This document shows, piece after piece, positions 16,958 to 25,262 of a DNA stretch of 64,000 bases. This DNA comes from an uncultured Faecalicatena sp. (lineage in GTDB: Bacteria; Bacillota; Clostridia; Lachnospirales; Lachnospiraceae). Every line of letters begins with the position of its first letter. The stretch's first letter is position 1. The translations under genes were made by a program, and so were the position numbers. The DNA is taken from positions 6,963-70,962 of the forward strand of contig CABTYO010000012.1 in NCBI GenBank assembly GCA_902489075.1. The letters run 5' to 3'. The notes below the pieces were generated by a model. That model saw only the letters and a program-made list of their open reading frames with translations, had not been told where the DNA came from and did no database searches.

Positions 16958-17066
16958 TTTTTCTCTCCCTATAAATTCTAAGTTATCGTTTACAAAGAAA
17001 ATGAATGTCTCGCCAATTGAATCGGCCATGCCCAATGTCAATACTCCTTATCCCCAAAAACGGACC

Positions 17067-17897
17067 CTATTTTGTAAAAACGCCGCAGATTATCTCGCCT
17101 TCGTCCGAAAATTTCTTTCCTGCTACGTCGCCATAGAATTCGAAACAACTAAAACCTGCGGTTTGAACTTCTGATAACAGTTTATCTTTCGTAAAAAAAT
17201 GATCCCATATGTTATAACATCTGACTGCTTCGTCGGTCAATACAATACATTGTCGCAGCTCTGTAGCATCCTCGTCATCATATTGATATACAGACTCCAA
17301 ACAGATATGAGGTCTTTCGCACCAAAAGCCCCCCATTTCACAGTATTGCCAGGTGTGGCTTTCGTCTCTTCGCATACCTGGCGTAAAAACATCAACAATA
17401 AATTTTCCATTCTGTTTTAATGACTGATAAACTTTTTTTAATAAAAGGAGCCTGTCCGCAACTGGCAGCACAGCATAATCACAGTAGATCAATGCCACTA
17501 CATCAAATTGATTTGCATAATCCATCGTCAGGTAGTTTTGGTAATGGTACTCGATAACGCTGTTGTTTTGTATAGTCTGGTCTTTTGCATACGCGATTGA
17601 ACGTTCGGAAAAGTCTATACCTGTGACAGAATATCCGGCCCTGAAAAACCGCTCCGCATAAAGGCCGGGTCCACAGCCAAGATCCAGCAGTGATTTGTAT
17701 TGAGACGGCGGCACAATTTTTGAAATCCACTGAACAGACCGATCAAGGAATTCATGCCTGCGGGTTGCCCCATCCTCCTGCGGATTTAGATGCGCTTCCA
17801 GCATCTTCCCGGAAATATGTGGATCATTCCAGAATTCTCCTGTGCTTGGAGCATATAGCTGAGGTTTTGTCAAATAACTGCTTAATTCTTGAATCAT
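17067..17897 (-). CDS. class I SAM-dependent methyltransferase
   Basis: 276 residues. Motif I is LLDLGCGPGLYAERFF (residues ~68-83), followed by VTGIDFSERSIAYAK, and motif IV VVALIYCDYAVL. The ~60-residue N-terminal lead (YAPSTGEFWNDPHISGKMLEAHLNP) is typical of a Firmicutes methyltransferase subgroup acting on small molecules. The substrate is unknown. It is preceded by an AGGAGTT site and stands about 110 bases from the next gene, in an accessory stretch of small enzymes. Confidence 0.88.
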   Translation of the reverse strand: MIQELSSYLTKPQLYAPSTGEFWNDPHISGKMLEAHLNPQEDGATRRHEFLDRSVQWISKIVPPSQYKSLLDLGCGPGLYAERFFRAGYSVTGIDFSERSIAYAKDQTIQNNSVIEYHYQNYLTMDYANQFDVVALIYCDYAVLPVADRLLLLKKVYQSLKQNGKFIVDVFTPGMRRDESHTWQYCEMGGFWCERPHICLESVYQYDDEDATELRQCIVLTDEAVRCYNIWDHFFTKDKLLSEVQTAGFSCFEFYGDVAGKKFSDEGEIICGVFTK

Positions 17898-17962
17898 AAT
17901 AACTCCTCCTGGTCAGAAACGCGTCGGTTAGCTCTCAGATTACATCCTCGGTTAACTAGAGA

Positions 17963-18433
17963 TCAGAACTGGCACTCAATAGTTTTCATCATTTCACAAA
18001 ACCCATTTCTTTCATAGAATCTCATACCATCAATATTTTCTGGGAAAACCTGCGTCCGAATAAAATCTGCACCCTTTCTTTTTCCATATTCTTTACTGGC
18101 ATCCATAAGAATTGTCCCGATTCCTTTGCTCCTCTCACTTTCCAAAACACCCAAATCTTGTATGTAAATGACAGTCTGTGGTTTCAGACATGCAACATTT
18201 TTCTGTTTTAATATCATCACATGAGAAAAACCTATCACCTTCCCATCAATTTCTGCTACTATGATATCTTGATTATCATCTTGTAATATTGAAGAGAAAA
18301 AATCATCATTCCTATAACCCATCACAAAATGTTCAGGTTGATATTTTACACTATCCGTGTCTAATTCAAAATATAAGTGTCTTAGCTGCTTGGCATCATC
18401 CATGTTCGCCAACCTGATATGCACATTATTCAT
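17963..18433 (-). CDS. GNAT family N-acetyltransferase
   Basis: 156 residues with the complete GNAT core: VHIRLANMDDAKQLRHLYFELD start, VIGFSHVMIL, then the pyrophosphate-binding loop ESERSKGIGTILMDASKEYGKRKG and the end FYERNGFCEM. A GGAGGATAAAGAG site precedes the ATG. The substrate is unknown. It lies 22 bases after the isochorismatase-like gene, so the two may be cotranscribed. Confidence 0.9.
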   Translation of the reverse strand: MNNVHIRLANMDDAKQLRHLYFELDTDSVKYQPEHFVMGYRNDDFFSSILQDDNQDIIVAEIDGKVIGFSHVMILKQKNVACLKPQTVIYIQDLGVLESERSKGIGTILMDASKEYGKRKGADFIRTQVFPENIDGMRFYERNGFCEMMKTIECQF

Positions 18434-18455
18434 TCTCTTTATCCTCCTCGACCTT

Positions 18456-18986
18456 CTATCTATTCCTTAATATTTCCAAGGCATCTTCCATAGTGATGCA
18501 TTTCGCATATCTTTCGGGCCACATGAATCTGTTATAATAGTCATAAGCCACTTCTTTTGAAAAATATTCATTATCAAACGTTGCATTCGTATACTCTGGT
18601 ACAATCATCTCAAAACCATGTTCGAAACCACTTTTAATTGTCGCATCAATGCAAAAATCTGTCTGCAGCCCTACGATCATAATCTGCGTCTCTTCTTTTT
18701 CCCGTAGATATGCAAGAAGCCCTGTTGATGCATGAAATGAGCTGTTCACAGTCTTACAAAAAATCTTTTCATTTACTTTTGGCTCAAATTCCTCATATAT
18801 TTCGTAAGCTTCATCACCTTTGGAAAAACCAGTTCCTGGTCCATCATCATGCTGGACATATATGATTTCGCATCCGCTTTCTCTTGCCGTTTGAATCAAT
18901 AGCTTAATATTACGTTTTATCTTATCAAATTCATATAGTCTATTATCAGTAATTCCTTTTTGCGTGTCCACAACTAATAAAATCAT
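18456..18986 (-). CDS. isochorismatase-like cysteine hydrolase
   Basis: 176 residues. The family triad is visible: the aspartate in LLVVDTQKG (D7), the lysine in IFCKTVNSSF, and the catalytic cysteine in GLQTDFCIDATIKSG. The cis-peptide motif before the cysteine is also present. Members hydrolyse amides such as nicotinamide, or N-carbamoyl compounds; the exact substrate cannot be named. It is followed by a GNAT gene in the same direction. Confidence 0.9.
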   Translation of the reverse strand: MILLVVDTQKGITDNRLYEFDKIKRNIKLLIQTARESGCEIIYVQHDDGPGTGFSKGDEAYEIYEEFEPKVNEKIFCKTVNSSFHASTGLLAYLREKEETQIMIVGLQTDFCIDATIKSGFEHGFEMIVPEYTNATFDNEYFSKEVAYDYYNRFMWPERYAKCITMEDALEILRNR

Positions 18987-19081
18987 TTATTTTCACCTGT
19001 AGTTTCTAAGTTTCTTTTTATATTTCCGTAATATTATATATGAAAAAACAGAAGTTTAAAGTTGTGACATCCACAGAAACT

Positions 19082-19244
19082 TTACTTTTTCTTTTTATAA
19101 GCGTTAGACAATGATCCAAATGCAACCCCCAAAACCAAACCTAATCCTATGTTATTAAGCAAAAGTCCAAATAATAGCCCTAGACTTATTCCTATGCCTA
19201 AATTATTATTTGAATTTTCATCTCCATTTTTTCTGTTTTTCATA
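19082..19244 (-). pseudogene. frameshifted glycine-zipper small membrane protein
   Basis: A GGAGGG site precedes an ATG at 19244 that reads MKNRKNGDENSNNN. Then at a TTTT run (near 19200) the frame is lost. The next frame continues with a clear glycine-zipper membrane segment (LGIGISLGLLFGLL, then NNIGLGLVLGVAFGSLSNAYKKKK) and a stop at 19082. Joined, it would be a ~53-residue small membrane protein of a type common in Firmicutes. A second ATG could express the membrane part alone but has no ribosome site. Either a true frameshift, programmed slippage or a base error explains it. Confidence 0.6.
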
Positions 19245-19286
19245 CCTAACCCTCCATTTGAAATTCCATTAGTTGTACGGATTTAT

Positions 19287-19661
19287 CTACTTTTCTATTA
19301 TGTAGGATTGCAGACTCTTTGCACACCCATTCTTTTCATAGAATTCTTCCAGCCCCGGCTGTGCACCAAAATATAACATCGTAGGTGTACTGTCCTTCGC
19401 AAGTTGGAGAAGTTTACTTCCAATCCCTCGCTTCTGATATTCTGGAAGAACAAGCAATTCGGTAATTGTTCCAAAATAGTAACCATCTGAAAGAATACGC
19501 AGACATCCAATAAGTTTGTTATCATCATAGACCGTGATATTTATTGTTTTAGATAATGCTGCCTGCGTCTTTTCCATGTCATAATCACCTGGCCATACCT
19601 GATTCACAAAAGGAATAAAGACTGACGCATTAAGTTCTTTATCGTCTACTTTATAGATCAC
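19287..19661 (-). CDS. small GNAT family N-acetyltransferase
   Basis: 124 residues starting at a GTG behind a GGGGTG site. The GNAT core is clear: KTINITVYDDNKLIGCLRILSDGYYFGTITELLVLPEYQKRGIGSKLL contains the acetyl-CoA loop QKRGIGS, and the C-terminal FYEKNGCAKS is the usual end. It is shorter than most members, because the N-terminal helices are reduced. Substrate unknown; related enzymes act on arylalkylamines or small amines. Confidence 0.88.
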   Translation of the reverse strand: MIYKVDDKELNASVFIPFVNQVWPGDYDMEKTQAALSKTINITVYDDNKLIGCLRILSDGYYFGTITELLVLPEYQKRGIGSKLLQLAKDSTPTMLYFGAQPGLEEFYEKNGCAKSLQSYIIEK

Positions 19662-19718
19662 TATTTTACACCCCGTTTCTCCTCAACAAGTTGGAATTTG
19701 AAATACTATGAAATGTGT

Positions 19719-19800
19719 TATATGATACGTTCAGCAAATATCTCTGCATTTATATACCATTCGCCATCCTCTTTTACAGTAATGTTTTCCCAATAAATTC
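19719..19800 (-). pseudogene. C-terminal remnant of an unidentified gene
   Basis: About 26 codons reading IYWENITVKEDGEWYINAEIF and on to a stop, with no start codon or ribosome site. The composition looks like real protein (amphipathic beta pattern) rather than random translation. It directly follows the GNAT stop at 19804, so it is probably what is left of a downstream gene. Confidence 0.3.
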
Positions 19801-19803
19801 AAC

Positions 19804-20361
19804 TTACTTCATGATCCAATATCCGTCATAAGCATATCCTGTCTTTCCTATCAGAAAATGCTCTGATTTTGTAAATCCTATCCTTTTTACTGCTTTAGTT
19901 CTTTCCACTGCATAGACTGGAACTTTAGTAATGATACCATCACAACCTAACATCTCGGAGATATGTGGTGTTATTAGTGCCATCATATCGTACAATACAT
20001 CTTCTTTTTCATAGTCGCTTCTTACATCAACTCTTAATATTCCCATATGATCAAAGTCATCTTCGGAAACTCGTAAGCATATCTCGATTGTTCCGATTAC
20101 ACTTGCAACTGTTTTATCAACAATAGAAAGCCTGACAAACCAGCCATTTTGATATGCCAAGTTCCAGAAGTTAAGGGCTTCTGTCATTCTTTCTTTTGTT
20201 TCATAGTAAAAAATATCTCCATCACAACCATCACTATTAAAAAACGGCAAAGCATTTTTGTCACTGTAAACTTTTAGCAGATCCTCACAATCTTCATAAC
20301 TCACTAATCTTAATAAAAACTTCTCATTCTCTAATACAGGACATGATTCATAAATGTTCAT
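19804..20361 (-). CDS. GNAT family N-acetyltransferase (RimJ/RimL-like)
   Basis: 185 residues. The start LENEKFLLRLVSYEDCEDLLKVYSD is the typical RimJ/RimL opening, and VIGTIEICL is the core strand. The acetyl-CoA loop is atypical: instead of Q/RxxGxG/A it reads RSDYEKEDVLYDMMALI, so acetyl-CoA binding may be weakened. The end VERTKAVKRIGFTKSEHFL is conserved. It overlaps the small upstream gene by 4 bases (ATGA), so the two are translationally coupled. Confidence 0.8.
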   Translation of the reverse strand: MNIYESCPVLENEKFLLRLVSYEDCEDLLKVYSDKNALPFFNSDGCDGDIFYYETKERMTEALNFWNLAYQNGWFVRLSIVDKTVASVIGTIEICLRVSEDDFDHMGILRVDVRSDYEKEDVLYDMMALITPHISEMLGCDGIITKVPVYAVERTKAVKRIGFTKSEHFLIGKTGYAYDGYWIMK

Positions 20362-20576
20362 AGTTTATCCTCCTCTATTTTGTTGAATATGACAGTTTGC
20401 TCTTTCATCGATATTTTCCCGACTTGATAACCATATTCCGTAAGTTCCTGTTTGTATTTCAAAAAAGAATGGTCAATGGCTGTCCCTGCTATCTCAGCAA
20501 TTTCATCAAAAGTCAATTTGTAAGATTGACTTCCATTATCCTGTACATATTTCCATAATGCATTATACTTACTCAT
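20358..20576 (-). CDS. 72-residue DUF7662-like protein coupled to a GNAT gene
   Basis: Small soluble protein, MSKYNALWKYVQDNGSQSYKLTFDEIAEIAGTAIDHSFLKYK and on. The LTFDEIAEIAG...I..SFLKY pattern resembles the small DUF7662 group, which looks like a compact helix-turn-helix; this naming is tentative. It overlaps the acetyltransferase start by 4 bases and is the first gene of that pair. A possible extended -10 promoter lies at 20642-20647. Confidence 0.65.
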   Translation of the reverse strand: MSKYNALWKYVQDNGSQSYKLTFDEIAEIAGTAIDHSFLKYKQELTEYGYQVGKISMKEQTVIFNKIEEDKL

Positions 20577-20641
20577 CGCATCTTCCCCCTCACACCTTCC
20601 GATTTTTTAACACAACTCCTGAAATTGCAATTGATGGAACT

Positions 20642-20647
20642 ATTATA
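20642..20647 (-). promoter_or_regulatory. extended -10 promoter of the DUF/GNAT pair
   Basis: Minus strand TATGCTATAAT; the TG dinucleotide one base before TATAAT marks an extended -10. No -35 was found at 16-18 bases. About 65 bases upstream of the start at 20576. Confidence 0.5.
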
Positions 20648-20772
20648 GCATATATTCCGATCCTGCGCACCAATCCGCTCTTTGTCAAGAAGGATCATAA
20701 AATACTGATATGTTACCTCAAAAATGATTTCTTCTCCCTTATGCAGACTTTAGAATAACTGAAAACACTCAG

Positions 20773-20808
20773 AAAGCGCAGCCCTTGTTCATTAAGCGGC
20801 TGCGCTTT
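20773..20808. terminator. hairpin between the GPP34 gene and the DUF/GNAT pair
   Basis: AAAGCGCAGCC (20773-20783) pairs perfectly with GGCTGCGCTTT (20798-20808) around a 14-base loop, with T-rich tails that are short on both strands. It most likely ends the GPP34 transcript. Confidence 0.6.
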
Positions 20809-20861
20809 GACTTTAAACTCTACTATTTGGAATATAAATATTTACTGCTTTTCTCTGACCT

Positions 20862-21521
20862 CTAATTTACGCTTGTCATAATACAGCACATGATTAAAGC
20901 AGTCGTATCGTCTACATAATTTACCATGTCTGCCAGCTGTTTATTCTGTGGATTCTTCTTTATTTCTTTCAGCTTTGCCTTTAAATCATCTCTTTCCTGT
21001 CCAAGAAAATATTGGTTCAAATTTTTTGATTCTTTCAATATACACAGCAGCGCCATATCATGCGGCGTGATTTCACCTTCTCTGGTCACTGCTGACCTGA
21101 TGGTTTCAATCAGCCTGTCTTTCACGTTCTTTTCCGGAATATAGATCATTTTATTTCCGAATAAGCCACCCGCCTCTTTTACTGCTGCATGGCCCTCTAC
21201 CAGGGATTCCCCGATTTCATCTGTGAGCTGTTTGATTCTTTTACCTGTTGAGAACAAATAATCATCCATCATTTTATCTATGGTACGTTGTTTTTCATTC
21301 AGATAAGTATACAGTGATGCCAGGTGTCCCAGTTCTTCTGGAAGTTCCTTCACTACGGTGATTTTGCTCTTCTCCATTGTAATCACTTCGTTTAATAAGA
21401 AATCCATAACACCTGCTGCCACAAGTCCGGCATTTGATTCGTCCGTGCGCATGCCCGGCATATATCCCTTCTCGTTCACCGCCAAAATAAAATATTCCTG
21501 TGTAATTGATTTTCTGTTCAT
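20862..21521 (-). CDS. GPP34 (GOLPH3-like) family phosphoprotein
   Basis: 219 residues, mostly alpha-helical, beginning MNRKSITQEYFILAVNEKG and continuing with LVAAGVMDFLLNEVI, the signature of the GPP34 family. Eukaryotic GOLPH3 binds phosphoinositides at Golgi membranes; the bacterial role is unknown, although the family is common in Firmicutes and Actinobacteria. It is followed by a perfect hairpin. A 58-codon reading frame with a good ribosome site lies just upstream. Confidence 0.8.
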   Translation of the reverse strand: MNRKSITQEYFILAVNEKGYMPGMRTDESNAGLVAAGVMDFLLNEVITMEKSKITVVKELPEELGHLASLYTYLNEKQRTIDKMMDDYLFSTGKRIKQLTDEIGESLVEGHAAVKEAGGLFGNKMIYIPEKNVKDRLIETIRSAVTREGEITPHDMALLCILKESKNLNQYFLGQERDDLKAKLKEIKKNPQNKQLADMVNYVDDTTALIMCCIMTSVN

Positions 21522-21531
21522 GTACTGCCTC

Positions 21532-21708
21532 CTATTGTCTTACCGTTATTAGTATCTCTGCATCTGCCCGCAGGGCATGGGGTGCAGGATACTTTGCAGG
21601 GAGGAGTATAACATACCTGGCAGCTTCATGTTCTGCTTTTGCCTCAACGGTCGTTTTTTCATCCTGAAAAGCAGATACCATCTGTTTTGTCAACGAAGCA
21701 TTTTCCAT
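21532..21708 (-). CDS. possible 58-residue protein upstream of GPP34
   Basis: ATG at 21708 preceded by GGAGAGAGG; reads MENASLTKQMVSAFQDEKTT and ends 10 bases before the GPP34 start. No known domain is recognised. The first half is polar and the second half contains LLPAKYPAPHALRADAEIL. The good ribosome site and the tight spacing support it, but it could be chance. Confidence 0.35.
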   Translation of the reverse strand: MENASLTKQMVSAFQDEKTTVEAKAEHEAARYVILLPAKYPAPHALRADAEILITVRQ

Positions 21709-21902
21709 ATAACCTCTCTCCTATTCTGTAACTGTTCACAGGTACCCTGTGCACAGTAATCCTATTCTATCTTCCGCAGTCTTTCTACAACACTTTCTAC
21801 AATGCTGCTCTTGTTAAAAGCAGTCTAAATGTGTTATTCTGATTTCAGTATCACTAAACTAACTTATGTTTGTCTGATAAATGCAGTAAAGGAAGAAGAA
21901 CT

Positions 21903-22271
21903 ATGAAAATAAATGAATCAGCAGAAAATTATCTGGAAACCATACTCATTTTAAGTAAGGTAAAACCCGTTGTGAGGGGCGTTGATATAGCAGAAGAACT
22001 TGGATTTAAAAAGTCAAGTGTCAGCGTTGCAATGAAGCATCTGCGTGAAAACAGCCATATCGCCGTTTCAAAGGAAGGGTTTATTACTCTCACGGAATCT
22101 GGCAGGGAGATTGCGGAAATAATCTATGAACGCCACCAGATTCTCTCCGCAGGGCTGATGAAGCTCGGTGTAGATCCGAAAACAGCTCAGGAAGATGCCT
22201 GCCGTATCGAACATGTCATCAGCCCTGAAAGCTTCCAGGCAATTAAAAAGCATATGATAAACAGTATTTAA
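21903..22271 (+). CDS. DtxR/MntR-family metal-dependent regulator (short form)
   Basis: 122 residues from the ATG at 21903, which has a GGAAGAAG site. N-terminal winged helix (ESAENYLETILILSK, VRGVDIAEELGFKKSSVSVAMKHL), then a dimerisation/metal-binding domain (LTESGREIAEIIYERHQIL.. EDACRIEHVISPESFQAI). The metal-site pattern of His in ERHQ, Glu in EDACRIEH and His in IEH is that of DtxR/MntR proteins. It lacks the SH3-like third domain, as MntR does. It is divergent to the feo genes and probably controls them. Confidence 0.88.
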   Translation: MKINESAENYLETILILSKVKPVVRGVDIAEELGFKKSSVSVAMKHLRENSHIAVSKEGFITLTESGREIAEIIYERHQILSAGLMKLGVDPKTAQEDACRIEHVISPESFQAIKKHMINSI

Positions 22272-22293
22272 GACAGATCCAATTCCAAAAATT

Positions 22294-22323
22294 TACGGCA
22301 GCCTGCGAAACGCAGCTGCCGTA
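22294..22323. terminator. bidirectional terminator between the DtxR-like gene and feoB
   Basis: TACGGCAGC (22294-22302) pairs with GCTGCCGTA (22315-22323) between two converging genes. T-runs are modest. Confidence 0.55.
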
Positions 22324-22382
22324 GTCATGTTCACCTCTTATCTCACCGCAACCTATTTACGGTTCTTTTTTTAAGGAACCAA

Positions 22383-24533
22383 TTAATGGATACTAATTGG
22401 TCTGCTTATCTTCAATGGGTTTTTACTTTCCTTATATGGTCTGACCATCAGATAGATAAATCCGATGATTAACAGTAACGCAATTACACTCCACAGACCA
22501 AAAGCTCCTCCGCTAATCAGGCTTCCAATCTGATAAACGCATAATGATACCACATACGCAAGCAGTGTCTGATAGCCGATTGCGAACCAGAACCATTTTG
22601 CATTGTTCATCTCGCGTCTGATTGCTCCCATTGCAGCAAAACATGGCGCGCACAGCAGGTTGAATACAAGGAAGGAGTAGGCCGCAATTGCTGTCATACT
22701 GCCTGCAAGCTGTCCCCAGATTTCTGTACCGTCCTCTGCGACTTCCGCGAATCCGAACAGAATGCCGAATGTGCCCACTACATTTTCTTTTGCAATCAGT
22801 CCTGTAACCGCCGCAACCGCCATCTTCCAGTCGCCCCATCCCAGAGGTGTGAAAACCGGTGCGATTACACTGCCAACGATCGCCAGAATACTACTGTCAA
22901 GCTGACTGGCCTCCAGCATCCCGAAAGATCCGTCAACCCAGCCGAAGTTCATCAGGAACCACAGTACAATCGTGGAAAGAAGGATGATCGTTCCTGCCTT
23001 TTTGATAAATGACCAGCCCCGCTCCCACATGCTTCGGAGCACGTTGCTGACTGTCGGCCAGTGATATGCCGGGAGCTCCATTACGAAGGGCGCCGGATCT
23101 CCTGCAAACATTTTTGTCTTCTTTAATATAATACCGGAACATATGATTGCAGCAATCCCCACAAAATATGCACTTGGTGCAACCCAGGAAGCCCCTTTAA
23201 AGAGTGCTCCTGCAATCAGCGCGATGATCGGCAGTTTTGCCCCGCAGGGAATGAATGTCGTCGTCATGATTGTCATCTTCCGGTCTCTGTCATTTTCGAT
23301 TGTCCTGGATGCCATAATTCCAGGAACGCCACATCCCGTACCAATCAGCATTGGAATGAAAGATTTTCCTGAAAGCCCGAACTTCCTGAAAATACGGTCC
23401 ATAATAAACGCAACCCGGGCCATATATCCGCAGGACTCCAGAAACGCCAGGAACAAAAATAATACCAGCATCTGCGGTACAAATCCAAGGACTGCACCCA
23501 CACCTGCCACGATCCCATCCAGGATAAGGCTCTGAAGCCAGCCGGCACAGTTGATGCTTATCAGCAGACCTTCAATTGCAGGAGGAATGATCTCCCCGAA
23601 CAGCACATCATTGGTCCAGTCTGTCACGAACGTTCCGACTGTGGAAACCGAGACATAATATACCAGCCACATGACAGCCGCGAAGACAGGAAGCGCCAGC
23701 CAGCGGTTTGTTACGATACGATCGATCTTGTCCGAAGTTGTCATGTTCCCTTTTCTGCTTTTAACTACACATTCTCCAATGATAGAAGAGATATATTCAT
23801 ACCGCTCATTGGTAATAATACTTTCCGTATCATCATCAAACTTCTCTTCCAGCTCTGTGATTTCGGCTGAAACATCCATCGCTGCTTTCATCTGTTCTGA
23901 AATTTTTTCATCCTTTTCCAGCAGTTTCACCGCAAAAAATCTTTTCTGTTCTTCCGGGATCTCCCTTCCCAGTCTCTCCTCCACGGAGGATATCACACGT
24001 TCTACTTCCAGGCTGAACTCATGGACCGGAACAGCCGCCTCTCTCCTCTTTGCAAGCCTTACTGCCTGCTCTGCGGCTTCTTTGATTCCCTTCCCTTTCA
24101 GGGCAGAGATGGTAATGACTTCACAGCCAAGCTTTTTGGCCAGCTTATCCGTGTGTATGATATCGCCTGTCTTCTCCAGCACATCCACCATATTGACTGC
24201 CATGATCACCGGAATGCCCAGCTCCATAATCTGTGTGGACAGATACAGGTTCCTCTCAATATTGGTCCCGTCAATGATATTGATAATCGCATCCGGCCTT
24301 TCCGAAATCAGATAATTCCTGGCGCCAACCTCTTCCAATGTATACGGAGACAAAGAATAGATCCCCGGCAGGTCTATAATACTTACGTCCTTGTAACCTT
24401 TTAATTTTCCCTCCTTCTTTTCTACTGTTACGCCCGGCCAGTTACCAACAAACTGGTTGGAACCTGTCAATGCGTTGAACAGTGTCGTCTTACCACTGTT
24501 CGGATTTCCTGCCAATGCAATTTTGACTGCCAT
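22383..24533 (-). CDS. feoB: ferrous iron transport protein B
   Basis: 716 residues. The N-terminal G-protein domain has G1 GNPNSGKTT (residues 9-17), the switch LPGIYSLSPYT and the G4-like NMVDV. A helical domain follows, and then the membrane part with two Gate (nucleoside-recognition) motifs and the conserved GTGCGVPGIMASRTI. FeoB imports Fe2+ under anaerobic conditions. The GGGAGG site fixes the ATG at 24533; the frame is open to 24563 without one. It follows two small feoA genes, and a TTAG-N6-CTAA site stands 59 bases before its start. Confidence 0.97.
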   Translation of the reverse strand: MAVKIALAGNPNSGKTTLFNALTGSNQFVGNWPGVTVEKKEGKLKGYKDVSIIDLPGIYSLSPYTLEEVGARNYLISERPDAIINIIDGTNIERNLYLSTQIMELGIPVIMAVNMVDVLEKTGDIIHTDKLAKKLGCEVITISALKGKGIKEAAEQAVRLAKRREAAVPVHEFSLEVERVISSVEERLGREIPEEQKRFFAVKLLEKDEKISEQMKAAMDVSAEITELEEKFDDDTESIITNERYEYISSIIGECVVKSRKGNMTTSDKIDRIVTNRWLALPVFAAVMWLVYYVSVSTVGTFVTDWTNDVLFGEIIPPAIEGLLISINCAGWLQSLILDGIVAGVGAVLGFVPQMLVLFLFLAFLESCGYMARVAFIMDRIFRKFGLSGKSFIPMLIGTGCGVPGIMASRTIENDRDRKMTIMTTTFIPCGAKLPIIALIAGALFKGASWVAPSAYFVGIAAIICSGIILKKTKMFAGDPAPFVMELPAYHWPTVSNVLRSMWERGWSFIKKAGTIILLSTIVLWFLMNFGWVDGSFGMLEASQLDSSILAIVGSVIAPVFTPLGWGDWKMAVAAVTGLIAKENVVGTFGILFGFAEVAEDGTEIWGQLAGSMTAIAAYSFLVFNLLCAPCFAAMGAIRREMNNAKWFWFAIGYQTLLAYVVSLCVYQIGSLISGGAFGLWSVIALLLIIGFIYLMVRPYKESKNPLKISRPISIH

Positions 24534-24591
24534 TATACTTCCTCCCTTTCTTCCATATGTCAAAATAAATCTGCGTCATAGTTTATACTGA

Positions 24592-24605
24592 TTAGTTGTC
24601 ACTAA
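24592..24605. promoter_or_regulatory. candidate iron/DtxR operator before feoB
   Basis: TTAGTTGTCACTAA, an imperfect dyad with outer arms TTAG/CTAA. The longer word TGATTAGTTGTCAMTAA is shared with 25150-25163 upstream of the first feoA. Confidence 0.5.
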
Positions 24606-24622
24606 CCACATATCAAAAAAAA

Positions 24623-24844
24623 TTACTCTACTTCGATCATCTCTGCATCTGCTTTCCGCAGGGATAATTCGTAGCCCCGTACCGTAACCTCCACCGGATC
24701 TCCAAAAGGTGCTGTTTTTCTGACGAAAATATCAGTTCCCCTGGTAATTCCCATATCCATAATCCTTCTTTTCACGGGTCCTTCTCCATTGAGCTTTTGT
24801 ACTTTAACCGTCTGTCCGCATGGAATTTCTTTTAATGTCTTCAT
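24623..24844 (-). CDS. feoA: FeoA-family iron transport accessory protein
   Basis: 73 residues with the SH3-like FeoA fold: KTLKEIPCGQTVKVQKLNGEGPVKRRIMDMGITRGTDIFVRKTAPFGDPVEV...GYELSLRKADAEMI. The central RRIMDMGI and the GYELSLR end are conserved. It interacts with FeoB in the membrane complex. I start it at the ATG at 24844, because the AAGGAGG site lies 9 bases before it; an ATG six bases earlier is too close to the site. Second of two feoA genes. Confidence 0.93.
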   Translation of the reverse strand: MKTLKEIPCGQTVKVQKLNGEGPVKRRIMDMGITRGTDIFVRKTAPFGDPVEVTVRGYELSLRKADAEMIEVE

Positions 24845-24867
24845 GGACATTTCCCTCCTTCCTATGG

Positions 24868-25080
24868 TTACACCATAATTTTATTTGCCATATCTCTGCC
24901 AATGGCGACCCTTGAATCCTTTACATTCACGATCAGATTACCATTGATCTCTGATACGACCTTTACACTTCCGCCAGTTACAAATCCAAGCCCCTCCAGA
25001 AAACGTCTGGTCTCTTCTCTTCCTCCAACTTTTTTAATTGTATTCTCTTCACCGGTACCTGCCATTGATAAGGGCATCAT
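24868..25080 (-). CDS. FeoA-family protein, first copy
   Basis: 70 residues, more divergent than its neighbour: MMPLSMAGTGEENTIKKVGGREETRRFLEGLGFVTGGSVKVVSE...VAIGRDMANKIMV. The FLEGLGFVTGGSVKV strand-turn and the final GRDMANKI fit the FeoA/SH3 fold. An AGGAGG site precedes the start. Double feoA followed by feoB is common in Clostridia. Two TTAG-like sites are in its upstream region. Confidence 0.9.
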   Translation of the reverse strand: MMPLSMAGTGEENTIKKVGGREETRRFLEGLGFVTGGSVKVVSEINGNLIVNVKDSRVAIGRDMANKIMV

Positions 25081-25129
25081 TTCATCCTCCTTGTTTTATT
25101 GATAATCATTTTCAAAATTTGTGATAACG

Positions 25130-25163
25130 TTAGTATATTCTAACTTTGATTAGTTGTCAATAA
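25130..25163. promoter_or_regulatory. two candidate iron/DtxR operator copies upstream of feoA
   Basis: TTAGTATATTCTAA (25130-25143) and TTAGTTGTCAATAA (25150-25163), starting 20 bases apart, so on the same face of the helix. Both fit TTAG-N6-(C/A)TAA as at 24592-24605. Confidence 0.5.
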
Positions 25164-25214
25164 TTTTATTAAATTTTTCTCAAGAGCTCTTTGTATTCAA
25201 AAATTGTATTTAAA

Positions 25215-25248
25215 AAGCGCCAAAGCTTTTTCGTTTGCTTTGACGCTT
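25215..25248 (-). terminator. terminator of the HTH/TPR regulator gene
   Basis: AAGCG.CAAAGC (25215-25226) pairs with GCTTTG.CGCTT (25237-25248). On the minus strand the stem ends in CTTTTT. Confidence 0.7.
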
Positions 25249-25262
25249 AAAGTTCTGCACAC

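Noticed and set aside
23671..24315. 214-codon Ser-rich plus-strand frame inside feoB
   Set aside because: Shadow of feoB; the minus-strand gene has every FeoB motif.
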